Made by a program: the position numbers and the translations under genes
Assembly (NCBI GenBank): GCA_041690995.1
Contig: JBEPVM010000043.1
Location: 1-15,074 of the forward strand
Source of the DNA: UBA4722 sp041690995
GTDB taxonomy: Bacteria > Pseudomonadota > Gammaproteobacteria > DSM-16500
Reading direction: 5' to 3'
DNA: 15,074 nt
In this document: positions 8,516-15,074 of the stretch, in pieces
Layout: every line of letters begins with the position of its first letter
Position numbering within the stretch: position 1 is the first letter of the stretch
The notes under the pieces: generated by a model
Seen by the model: only the letters and a program-made list of their open reading frames with translations
Databases searched by the model: none
Told to the model about the DNA's origin: nothing

Positions 8516-8600
8516 GCGAAAGTGGCGGAACTGGTAGACGCGCTGGATTTAGGTTCCAGTGGGGCAACCCGTGAGAGTTCGAGTCTCTCCTTTCGCACCA
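8516..8600 (+). tRNA. tRNA-Leu (anticodon UAG)
   Basis: 85 bases including an encoded CCA. The acceptor stem GCGAAAG pairs with CTTTCGC. The anticodon stem CTGGA/TCCAG encloses the loop TTTAGGT with anticodon TAG. A long variable arm, as expected for tRNA-Leu, and the T-loop GTTCGAGTC are present. It lies upstream of tig on the same strand. Confidence 0.95.
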
Positions 8601-8628
8601 TTTCTCACTCGTTTAAATAGAATTAAGG

Positions 8629-8634
8629 TATAAT
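8629..8634 (+). promoter_or_regulatory. Possible -10 box for tig
   Basis: A perfect TATAAT lies between tRNA-Leu and tig, 72 bases before the tig start. No good -35 hexamer is seen at 16-18 bases upstream, so this is only a candidate. tig may also be read through from the tRNA promoter. Confidence 0.4.
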
Positions 8635-8706
8635 GACTGCCTAAAATGAGATATGGAAAATTAAGCATTTGTTTTTATTAGGAAATTTATTTTTATTGAG
8701 GGTTTT

Positions 8707-9720
8707 ATGCAAGTATCTGTTGAAGCACCAAACAAGTTAGAAAGACGTGTGACCGTCACTGTTCCTGTCGCGACTTTAGAAGAAGTGTATGATAAACGTA
8801 TTGTTCATTTAGCAAAAACAGTAAAAGCCAATGGGTATCGCCCAGGAAAAATTCCTCTCGATGTGATTAGAAAACGGTATAGTGACACTGCGCGTCAAGA
8901 AGCACTGAGTGAAGTGATACAAACGTCATTGTATGCTGCAATCCATCAAGAAAAGCTCAACCCTGCAGGTACGCCGATGGTCGAACCCCTGAATATCACG
9001 CCAGGGCAGCCCTTAGAGTTTATTGCCACGTTTGAAATCGTTCCTATCGTTGAATCGGTTGATTTTAAAGTAGACGCGCTTGAGAAAGAAAAATTGGTTA
9101 TTGCGGAAACTGATATTGATGCTGCATTAAGTCGTTTACGTAAACAATTTGAAACGACAGATAAGATGACTGATGAAGAGTTTGTGAAAAAATTAGGAAT
9201 CGAAAGCGGAAAATTGGAAGACTTAACCGCAGAGATCCGCAAAAACCTTGAACGTGAAGGGGAACGTATTGTCAAAGCCAAGCTAAAAAATCAATTATTT
9301 AATAAATTATCTGAGCAAAATACAATGGAAATTCCCAAGGGATTGATTGAACGCGAAGCAAAGCGTATCCATGATGAAGTCCATCCGCATCATGCAGGCC
9401 AAGATCATGGTCATTCCCCTGCGGAAATGGCAGTGTTTAACGAACCCGCTAAACGCAATGTGACATTAGGTTTATTGATTGGATATTTAATTAAGCAGCA
9501 TCATATATTAGTCAATCCAGAGCGCGTGCAAGCACATTTGGCGCAGTTAGCGTCTATTTATCAAAATCCAGCAGAAGTCATTACGGCTTATGAGAAAGAT
9601 AAACGTGCGATGGCAGAGATTGAGATGCAGGTGCTGGAAGAACAAGTTGTCGAAAAATTATTAGAAAATATTACGTTAACGGAAAAAATAGTCAATTATC
9701 ATGAATTGACTACGCAGTAG
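8707..9720 (+). CDS. tig: Trigger factor lacking the PPIase domain
   Basis: Ribosome-associated chaperone that shields nascent chains. The N-terminal ribosome-binding domain (about residues 1-112) is intact, with the signature GYRPGKIP at 43-50 (family GFRxGKxP). The C-terminal chaperone domain is also recognisable, from about 157 (EEFVKKLGIESG, then EIRKNLERE) to the end (EEQVVEKLLENI, TEK). What is missing is the central FKBP-like prolyl isomerase domain. The linker helix ending LRKQ (144-147) runs within about ten residues into the segment that normally follows that domain. The length of 337 against about 432 in E. coli fits the loss of one domain of about 95 residues. There is no frameshift. 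A histidine-rich insert lies at 222-236. Start ATG 8707 has GAGG about five bases upstream. It is first in the tig-clpP-clpX-lon cluster. Confidence 0.95.
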   Translation: MQVSVEAPNKLERRVTVTVPVATLEEVYDKRIVHLAKTVKANGYRPGKIPLDVIRKRYSDTARQEALSEVIQTSLYAAIHQEKLNPAGTPMVEPLNITPGQPLEFIATFEIVPIVESVDFKVDALEKEKLVIAETDIDAALSRLRKQFETTDKMTDEEFVKKLGIESGKLEDLTAEIRKNLEREGERIVKAKLKNQLFNKLSEQNTMEIPKGLIEREAKRIHDEVHPHHAGQDHGHSPAEMAVFNEPAKRNVTLGLLIGYLIKQHHILVNPERVQAHLAQLASIYQNPAEVITAYEKDKRAMAEIEMQVLEEQVVEKLLENITLTEKIVNYHELTTQ

Positions 9721-9753
9721 TCTTAACTATTAACCCTCTCAAAAAGGAAAAAA

Positions 9754-10359
9754 ATGATGAATATACCTATTGTTGTGGAGCAAACCGCAAGAGGGGAACG
9801 TGCGTTTGATATATTTTCAAGATTATTAAAAGATCGCGTTGTGTTTATTGTAGGACCTATTGATGATTATACGGCTAATCTTATAGTCGCACAGTTATTG
9901 TTTTTAGAATCTGAAAATCCAGATAAAGATATTTCAGTTTATATTAATTCGCCTGGCGGCGTTGTGACAGCAGGGTTGGCTATTTATGATACCATGCAAT
10001 TTATCAAACCCGATGTGAGTACCATGTGTATGGGACAAGCCGCTAGTATGGGCGCATTTTTATTAGCAGGCGGTACAGCAGGTAAGCGGTTTTGTTTGCC
10101 CAATTCACGCGTGATGATTCATCAACCTTTGGGTGGTATGCAAGGTCAAGCCTCTGATATGGCGATTCATGCAGAAGAAACTCTTAAGATTCGCGCGCGA
10201 TTGAACCAAATCCTAGCGAAGCACACTCAACAACCTGAAGCAACTATCGCAAAAGATACCGATAGAGATTATTTTATGAGTCCAGAAAGAGCACTGGAAT
10301 ACGGCGTGATTGATAAAATTCTTGAACATCGTAAAAATGAGAAAAAGAAAGAGTCTTGA
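9754..10359 (+). CDS. clpP: ATP-dependent Clp protease proteolytic subunit ClpP
   Basis: Serine peptidase that forms the two-ring, 14-subunit chamber into which ClpX or ClpA feed unfolded proteins in the cytoplasm. The catalytic triad is visible as Ser98 (in GQAASMGAF), His123 (in MIHQP) and Asp172 (in DTDRDYF). The oxyanion-region NSPGG is at 65-69. The N-terminal segment is short, and IPIVVEQT lies close to the N-terminus, so any propeptide is only a few residues. The length of 201 is normal. Two adjacent ATGs (9754, 9757) follow AGGA at 9745-9748; spacing of five or eight bases does not decide between them. It lies 33 bases after tig and 44 before clpX, consistent with one operon. Confidence 0.97.
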   Translation: MMNIPIVVEQTARGERAFDIFSRLLKDRVVFIVGPIDDYTANLIVAQLLFLESENPDKDISVYINSPGGVVTAGLAIYDTMQFIKPDVSTMCMGQAASMGAFLLAGGTAGKRFCLPNSRVMIHQPLGGMQGQASDMAIHAEETLKIRARLNQILAKHTQQPEATIAKDTDRDYFMSPERALEYGVIDKILEHRKNEKKKES

Positions 10360-10403
10360 TTTATGAATAATAAGCTCCATATTAAATAAAAGAGGTGTTT
10401 GTC

Positions 10404-11681
10404 ATGAGCATAACAGACGGGGATAAAAAAGCGTTCAGTTGTTCATTCTGCGGAAAAGGCCAACAGGATGTTAAAAAACTGATAGCAGGCCCGGGGGCTT
10501 ATGTTTGTAATGAATGTATTATTTCATGTGCGAAGCTTCTTGAAAGTGAATCATTGAATGCAGAAGAAGGAAAACTATCTGCTGGCAGTAGCGCTCGCTC
10601 ACTGGTTCCAACTGAAATCTGTAAACTTTTAGATGAATACGTGATAGGCCAGATGCAGGCAAAAAAAACCTTATCTGTCGCGGTTTATAATCACTATAAA
10701 CGCCTGCGTTGCAGCTCAAAAGACGATGTTGAGCTTGCTAAGAGTAACATCTTGTTGATTGGCCCAACGGGTAGTGGCAAAACTTTACTTGCTGAGACAT
10801 TGGCAAAATTGCTCGATGTTCCCTTTGCGATGGCTGATGCAACAACCTTGACAGAGGCAGGCTATGTCGGTGAAGACGTCGAAAATATTATTCACAAATT
10901 GTTACAAAAATGCGATTACAATGTTGCCAAGGCTCAAACAGGTATTATTTATATCGATGAAATTGATAAAATTACCCGTAAATCTGAAAATCCTTCTATT
11001 ACGCGCGATGTGTCAGGCGAAGGCGTGCAGCAGGCGTTACTTAAATTGATTGAAGGAACAATAGCCTCTGTTCCACCCAAGGGTGGACGAAAAAACCCCA
11101 AAGAAGAATTTATTCAAGTGGATACTAAAAATATATTATTTATTTGTGGCGGAGCGTTTGCAGGTCTTGATAAAGTAATACGCGAACGTTCAGAAAAATC
11201 AAGTATCGGTTTTTCCGCAGAAATTTACAGTAAAACAGATTTGAGATCCATGGATCAGCTATTACGTGAAACAGAGCCTGCTGATTTGATTAAATATGGT
11301 TTGATTCCAGAATTAATTGGACGGTTACCAGTGGTTGCCATACTGGAAGAATTGGATGAAGAAGCATTAATACGTATTTTAACAGTTCCCAAAAATGCGA
11401 TTGTTAAACAGTATCGTAAACTTTTCGAGATGGAGGGGGCTGTATTAGAATTTCATGAAGACGCGTTGAAAATGGTTGCTTTGCAGTGTCTCGAGAAAAA
11501 AACAGGTGCACGAGGGTTACGTTCTATTTTAGAAAAAATATTGCTTGAGACGATGTATACGCTTCCCTGTTTAACGAATGTCAGTAAAGTAATTGTTGAT
11601 AAAGCAACGATCATGGGAGAAAAATCCCCTGTTATTTTATATGAAAGTGATGAGCACGCTTGCGCTGCTATGGCTGAATGA
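10404..11681 (+). CDS. clpX: ClpX, AAA+ unfoldase of the ClpXP protease
   Basis: Hexameric ATPase that recognises tagged substrates, unfolds them and feeds ClpP. The zinc-binding domain has Cys13, Cys16, Cys35 and Cys38. Walker A is GPTGSGKT at 120-127, pore loop 1 is GYVGED from 153, and Walker B is IIYIDEID around 181-188. The ClpP-docking IGF tripeptide is at 268-270. One difference from E. coli is in the RKH substrate loop, which reads RKN (229-231). I start it at ATG 10404, behind AGAGGTG at 10391-10397, giving 425 residues (E. coli 424). A GTG at 10395 would extend it by three residues but overlaps the ribosome binding site. The start is 44 bases from clpP and the end 30 bases from lon. 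Confidence 0.97.
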   Translation: MSITDGDKKAFSCSFCGKGQQDVKKLIAGPGAYVCNECIISCAKLLESESLNAEEGKLSAGSSARSLVPTEICKLLDEYVIGQMQAKKTLSVAVYNHYKRLRCSSKDDVELAKSNILLIGPTGSGKTLLAETLAKLLDVPFAMADATTLTEAGYVGEDVENIIHKLLQKCDYNVAKAQTGIIYIDEIDKITRKSENPSITRDVSGEGVQQALLKLIEGTIASVPPKGGRKNPKEEFIQVDTKNILFICGGAFAGLDKVIRERSEKSSIGFSAEIYSKTDLRSMDQLLRETEPADLIKYGLIPELIGRLPVVAILEELDEEALIRILTVPKNAIVKQYRKLFEMEGAVLEFHEDALKMVALQCLEKKTGARGLRSILEKILLETMYTLPCLTNVSKVIVDKATIMGEKSPVILYESDEHACAAMAE

Positions 11682-11711
11682 TCTATAGGTAATTTTTTTA
11701 AGGAAATAATC

Positions 11712-14153
11712 ATGGCCGTCAATGAAACAGACAAAACCATTTTAGGTGTTCCAGTTTTACCTTTGCGCGATGTCGTTGTTTACCCTTATATGGTGGTGCC
11801 TTTATTTGTAGGGCGGGAGCGATCCATTAAGGCGCTTGAAGTGGCGATGGCGGCAGATAAGCAGATTTTAGTGGCAACCCAAAAAAGTGCCGCAGATGAT
11901 CAGCCAACAGAAGAAGGCATTTACAAAATAGGTATGCTCGCAACGGTATTGCAGTTATTAAAGCTACCCGATGGAACTGTTAAAGTACTCATTGAAGGTG
12001 TTAAACGAGCCAAGATTGTTCGCTTCATAGGTAAAGAAGTGTATTTTCTGGCAGATATTGAAGCGCTAGAAGATGTGAATACAAATGATACGCGCGAGAT
12101 TGAAATCTTAATGCGTTCATTAAAATCACAATTTGATCAATACGTTAAATTAAACAGAAAAATTCCGCCTGAAGTATTAACCTCAGTGCTTTCGATAGAA
12201 GACGCTGCAAGACTTGCGGATACTATTGCTGCTCACCTTGCGTTAAAGCTCGATCAAAAACAAAAAATACTGGAGATCACCGATTTAGCTGAACGGCTGG
12301 AAAAATTAGTGGGTATGATGGAATCTGAAATTGATTTATTCCAAATTGAAAAAAAGATCCGTGGTCGTGTTAAACGCCAAATGGAAAAAACACAACGCGA
12401 ATATTACCTTAACGAACAAATGAAAGCCATTCAAAAAGAGTTGGAAACCGATGGCACTCAAAATGAATTTACTGTGTTAGAAAAAAAGATCCAAGATGCA
12501 GGCATGAAAGAAGAAGCACGTGATAAAGCGATGGCAGAGTTACATAAATTAAAAATGATGCCGCCCATGTCAGCAGAAGCAACCGTATCACGAAATTATC
12601 TGGATTGGATATTGGCATTGCCATGGAAAGAGCATTCAAAATTGCGGGACAGCCTTTCAGAGGCAGAAGCTATTTTAGAAGCCGAGCATTATGGGCTTAA
12701 AGAAGTGAAAGAAAGAATTATTGAATATCTTGCCGTGCAAAAACGCGTGAAGAAATCAAAAGGCCCTATTTTATGTTTAGTAGGTCCGCCAGGCGTGGGA
12801 AAAACCTCTTTAGGTCAATCCATTGCGCATGCGACAGGACGTGAATTTATCCGTATGTCTTTAGGCGGAATACGGGATGAGGCAGAAATTCGCGGACATA
12901 GAAGAACGTATATTGGTGCTATGCCAGGTAAAATTCTGCAAAAAATTTCAAAAACAGACGTTTGTAATCCATTTTTCTTGCTAGATGAAATTGATAAGAT
13001 GGCAACTGATTTTCGTGGCGATCCCGCATCAGCCTTATTAGAAGTATTAGACCCTGAACAAAATCATGCGTTCAATGATCATTATCTTGAGGTAGATTAT
13101 GATCTTTCTGACGTGATGTTTGTAGCGACAGCCAATACGCTGGATATTCCACCCGCGCTTCGTGATCGTATGGAAATTATTCGTATTCCAGGTTATACCG
13201 AAGATGAAAAAGTGCATATTGTGCTTCGTCATTTGTTGCCTAAACAAATGATAGCGAATGGTTTGAAAGAATCAGAAATTGAAATGTCAGAAGAGGTGGT
13301 GCGTTATATCGTGCAGCACTATACGCGCGAAGCAGGCGTGCGTAATTTAGAAAGAGAAATATCTAAAATTTTCCGAAAAGTCGTGAAAGAAATTTTAATG
13401 GAACACAACCAAAAGAAAAAATCACAAAAAGTAGTGATGACAATAGCCAGCTTGGAAAATTATTTAGGCGTGCTACGTTATCGGTATGATATGGCAGAAG
13501 AAAAAGATCAAATAGGTCAAGTGAAAGGATTGGCATGGACAGAAGTAGGTGGGGAGTTACTCAACATTGAAGCCATGACAGTGCCTGGTAAAGGTAAAAT
13601 AACAAATACAGGACAATTGGGTGAAGTCATGCAAGAGTCCATACAGGCAGCTTTGACTGTGGTGCGTTCACGAGCACCGTTACTCGGTATTCCTAAGAAC
13701 TTTTTTGATAAACACGATATTCACGTGCATGTACCAGAAGGCGCGACCCCTAAAGATGGGCCTAGCGCGGGCGTTGGAATGTGTACAGCGCTTGTTTCTG
13801 TTCTCACGCATATTCCTGTACGCGCGGACTATGCTATGACAGGCGAGATCACTTTGCGTGGTGAAGTTTTACCTGTGGGCGGTCTTAAAGAAAAATTATT
13901 AGCTGCGCATCGCGGTGGCATTAAAAGTGTTATTATACCTGGGGAAAATGTGAAAGATCTGAAAGAGATTCCAGATAATATTAAAAAAGATTTAGACATC
14001 AAGCCTGTACGTTGGATTGATGAAGTGTTATCGTACGCATTGAATGGTTATCCTGCACGGTTGCCAACAAAGGGTAAAAATAAACGTTTAAAAGCGGTTA
14101 TGTTAACGAGTAATAAAAAAGTGCGTAAGGGTGAACGTATTAGAGCACATTAA
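11712..14153 (+). CDS. lon: Lon, ATP-dependent protease
   Basis: Homo-oligomeric AAA+ serine protease that removes misfolded and regulatory proteins. The N-terminal substrate-binding domain opens with LPLRDVVVYPYM. A long coiled region around residues 200-300 follows (KRQMEKTQREYYLNEQMKAI), then Walker A GPPGVGKT at 358-365 and Walker B FFLLDEIDKM. The catalytic dyad is Ser685 (in PKDGPSAGV) and Lys728 (in GGLKEKLLAAHRGG). The length of 813 is slightly above E. coli (784); the extra residues form a strongly basic C-terminal tail rich in Lys and Arg. Start ATG 11712 follows AAGGA about six bases upstream. It appears co-transcribed with clpX. No separate heat-shock promoter was recognised. Confidence 0.97.
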   Translation: MAVNETDKTILGVPVLPLRDVVVYPYMVVPLFVGRERSIKALEVAMAADKQILVATQKSAADDQPTEEGIYKIGMLATVLQLLKLPDGTVKVLIEGVKRAKIVRFIGKEVYFLADIEALEDVNTNDTREIEILMRSLKSQFDQYVKLNRKIPPEVLTSVLSIEDAARLADTIAAHLALKLDQKQKILEITDLAERLEKLVGMMESEIDLFQIEKKIRGRVKRQMEKTQREYYLNEQMKAIQKELETDGTQNEFTVLEKKIQDAGMKEEARDKAMAELHKLKMMPPMSAEATVSRNYLDWILALPWKEHSKLRDSLSEAEAILEAEHYGLKEVKERIIEYLAVQKRVKKSKGPILCLVGPPGVGKTSLGQSIAHATGREFIRMSLGGIRDEAEIRGHRRTYIGAMPGKILQKISKTDVCNPFFLLDEIDKMATDFRGDPASALLEVLDPEQNHAFNDHYLEVDYDLSDVMFVATANTLDIPPALRDRMEIIRIPGYTEDEKVHIVLRHLLPKQMIANGLKESEIEMSEEVVRYIVQHYTREAGVRNLEREISKIFRKVVKEILMEHNQKKKSQKVVMTIASLENYLGVLRYRYDMAEEKDQIGQVKGLAWTEVGGELLNIEAMTVPGKGKITNTGQLGEVMQESIQAALTVVRSRAPLLGIPKNFFDKHDIHVHVPEGATPKDGPSAGVGMCTALVSVLTHIPVRADYAMTGEITLRGEVLPVGGLKEKLLAAHRGGIKSVIIPGENVKDLKEIPDNIKKDLDIKPVRWIDEVLSYALNGYPARLPTKGKNKRLKAVMLTSNKKVRKGERIRAH

Positions 14154-14159
14154 AATTGC

Positions 14160-14187
14160 TTGACACGAGTTTCCTGCGTGGTATAAA
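14160..14187 (+). promoter_or_regulatory. Strong sigma70-type promoter of the HU gene
   Basis: A perfect TTGACA (14160-14165) and TATAAA (14182-14187) are 16 bases apart, just after the lon stop. GCGTG (14176-14180) and CACGC (14189-14193) form a dyad that brackets the -10 box and might be an operator. The leader to the ATG at 14237 would be about 40 bases. Confidence 0.8.
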
Positions 14188-14236
14188 TCACGCTATTATT
14201 AATGATTGATAAACTTTTTAAAGAGTAGAAAACACT

Positions 14237-14530
14237 ATGAATAGAACAGAACTTGTTGAGCTAATTGCAGAAAAAGCGGAAGTCACTAAAGTAGCGGCAG
14301 AGCGTGCATTGGGTGCGCTGTTAGATGCTATCGCATCTTCTTTAAAAAAAGATGAACCTGTTGTTTTAGTTAATTTTGGCACATTTGTTGTCAGGCAAAC
14401 AGCAGCACGTAAAGGACGCAATCCTCAAACGGGTGAAGAGATTAGAATCAATGCGGCTAAGCGAGTAGGGTTTAAAGCGGGCAAGGCATTGAAAGAAGCT
14501 GTTAAAGATCAGAAAGATAAAAAAAGTTAA
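14237..14530 (+). CDS. hupB: DNA-binding protein HU
   Basis: Small nucleoid protein that dimerises, bends and compacts DNA. The fold is visible: an N-terminal helix pair (MNRTELVELIAEKAEVTKV), the FGTF segment, and the beta-arm signature GRNPQTGEEI followed by INAAKRVGFKAGKAL. The length of 97 is slightly above the usual 90 because of a Lys/Asp-rich C-terminal end. Its position directly after lon matches hupB in E. coli and many gammaproteobacteria. It has its own promoter, so it can be expressed apart from the protease operon. In the fragment downstream the usual ppiD neighbour is absent; repeats and tRNA genes follow instead. Confidence 0.95.
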   Translation: MNRTELVELIAEKAEVTKVAAERALGALLDAIASSLKKDEPVVLVNFGTFVVRQTAARKGRNPQTGEEIRINAAKRVGFKAGKALKEAVKDQKDKKS

Positions 14531-14554
14531 AAATATTATAGAAATGTATTAAAC

Positions 14555-14588
14555 GCACAAGCTTTGCTTGTGCGTAGCATATATTAAA
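14555..14588 (+). repeat. 34-bp direct repeat, copy 1
   Basis: Identical to 14663-14696. It contains the hairpin GCACAAGC-TTT-GCTTGTGC (14555-14573) followed by GTAGCATATATTAAA. It lies 24 bases after hupB. There is no T-tract, so it is not an obvious intrinsic terminator. Confidence 0.85.
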
Positions 14589-14623
14589 AGTAATATGCTT
14601 TTTACTTTGCGCGATGGGGTGTT

Positions 14624-14657
14624 CTTAGAGGGGAGAATCGTGATTCTCCCCTCTAAG
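14624..14657. repeat. Perfect palindrome with 16-bp arms
   Basis: CTTAGAGGGGAGAATC (14624-14639) and GATTCTCCCCTCTAAG (14642-14657) are exact reverse complements around a two-base centre. It sits between the two 34-bp direct repeats. It could be a cruciform, a protein site or part of a small mobile cassette. Confidence 0.85.
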
Positions 14658-14662
14658 TGCAA

Positions 14663-14696
14663 GCACAAGCTTTGCTTGTGCGTAGCATATATTAAA
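14663..14696 (+). repeat. 34-bp direct repeat, copy 2
   Basis: Identical to 14555-14588, 108 bases downstream. It ends four bases before tRNA-Val, so it occupies the tRNA's 5' leader or promoter region. Confidence 0.85.
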
Positions 14697-14700
14697 GAGC

Positions 14701-14776
14701 GGGTGCTTAGCTCAGCTGGGAGAGCATCGCCCTTACAAGGCGAGGGTCGGGGGTTCGAACCCCTCAGCACCCACCA
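14701..14776 (+). tRNA. tRNA-Val (anticodon UAC)
   Basis: 76 bases with encoded CCA. The acceptor stem GGGTGCT pairs with AGCACCC. The anticodon stem TCGCC/GGCGA encloses the loop CTTACAA, anticodon TAC at 14734-14736. The T-loop GGTTCGAACC is present. It is followed after 11 bases by tRNA-Asp, probably in one transcript. Confidence 0.96.
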
Positions 14777-14787
14777 TACATAAGTTT

Positions 14788-14864
14788 GGAGTGGTAGTTC
14801 AGTTGGTTAGAATACCGGCCTGTCACGCCGGGGGTCGCGGGTTCGAGTCCCGTCCACTCCGCCA
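14788..14864 (+). tRNA. tRNA-Asp (anticodon GUC)
   Basis: 77 bases with encoded CCA. The acceptor stem GGAGTGG pairs with CCACTCC. The anticodon stem CCGGC/GCCGG encloses the loop CTGTCAC, anticodon GTC. The T-arm is GCGGGTTCGAGTCCCGT. A Val-Asp tRNA pair after hupB is, as far as I recall, seen in related gammaproteobacteria. Confidence 0.96.
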
Positions 14865-14881
14865 TATTATGAGTTTTTTGG

Positions 14882-14909
14882 TCCGCTATTTTAAAATGAC
14901 GGATTTTTT
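14882..14909 (+). terminator. Intrinsic terminator of the tRNA-Val/tRNA-Asp transcript
   Basis: TCCG (14882-14885) pairs with CGGA (14900-14903), and the inner ATTTT/AAAAT extends the stem with one mismatch and one wobble pair. Six T residues (14904-14909) follow. It lies 18 bases after tRNA-Asp. Confidence 0.7.
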
Positions 14910-15072
14910 GAGAACTTTCATTTAACTGTGTCATTCCCGCGAAGGCGGGAACCTATTCTGACGTGTCACTAAACTTGCCTTGGTAATGGAAATTTATTAA
15001 GGCCAGCTTAGCGACAGGGCAAAATGGGTTCCCGCCTTCGCGGGAATGACACAGTTAAATGAACATTCTCAA
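14908..15072. repeat. Inverted-repeat element with REP-like arms at the right edge
   Basis: Positions 14917-14953 and 15027-15063 are perfect 37-bp inverted repeats; after two mismatches the pairing continues to 14908 and 15072. Each arm contains the hairpin TTCCCGC-GAAG-GCGGGAA, a motif type found dispersed in many proteobacterial genomes. The roughly 73-base centre holds a smaller stem, with GCCT and TAAT pairing to ATTA and AGGC at 14977-15003. No coding capacity. It is best described as a MITE or REPIN-like element. Confidence 0.8.
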
Positions 15073-15074
15073 TT

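Noticed and set aside
8363..8620. 85-codon plus-strand open frame
   Set aside because: It runs through the tRNA-Leu gene and its promoter, so it is not a credible protein.
10395..10403. GTG start for clpX three codons upstream
   Set aside because: It overlaps the AGAGGTG ribosome binding site that serves ATG 10404; the ATG gives the usual ClpX length.
14555..14573. Intrinsic terminator after hupB
   Set aside because: The hairpin is good but no T-tract follows, and the same unit recurs just before tRNA-Val.
14549..14783. Open frames of 71-73 codons on both strands after hupB
   Set aside because: They consist of the direct repeats, the palindrome and tRNA-Val; their apparent protein repeats are translations of those DNA repeats.

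Overview
The window looks like the chromosome of a gammaproteobacterium with modest GC content. I would guess Legionellales or a related host-associated lineage, but this is inferred only from gene order and general character. The right half is the conserved protein quality-control block: tRNA-Leu, tig, clpP, clpX, lon, hupB, then tRNA-Val and tRNA-Asp. The left half is accessory: two very large, related, unrecognised genes on the minus strand, separated by a long inverted-repeat element.

Layout. Positions 1-2813 (minus) hold the first 937 codons of a large gene that runs off the left edge. Positions 2863-3171 hold an inverted-repeat element with 66-bp perfect arms. Positions 3357-8300 (minus) encode a 1647-residue paralogue of the left gene, with an internally duplicated helical module, a glycine-rich hydrophobic region and a polar basic tail. 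From 8466 everything reads plus: a promoter and tRNA-Leu(UAG), then tig, clpP, clpX and lon with gaps of only 30-44 bp, then hupB behind its own strong sigma70-type promoter. The segment 14531-14700 is filled with short direct repeats and a perfect 16-bp-arm palindrome. tRNA-Val(UAC) and tRNA-Asp(GUC) follow, then an intrinsic terminator and a second inverted-repeat element that reaches the right edge.

How the genes work together. Trigger factor meets nascent chains at the ribosome exit tunnel. ClpX unfolds substrates into the ClpP peptidase chamber. Lon degrades misfolded and regulatory proteins. HU compacts DNA. The stand-out in this block is the trigger factor: it is 337 residues long, and the central FKBP-type prolyl isomerase domain is missing while the ribosome-binding and C-terminal chaperone regions are intact and in frame.

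The two giant minus-strand proteins are the most novel content. They are mosaic paralogues: the left one matches the first module of the right one up to about residue 450, then switches to matching the second module. No enzyme motif was recognised. Size, absence of a signal peptide, repeat structure and hydrophobic C-terminal parts would fit a secreted effector or a large membrane-associated protein, but this is inference only.
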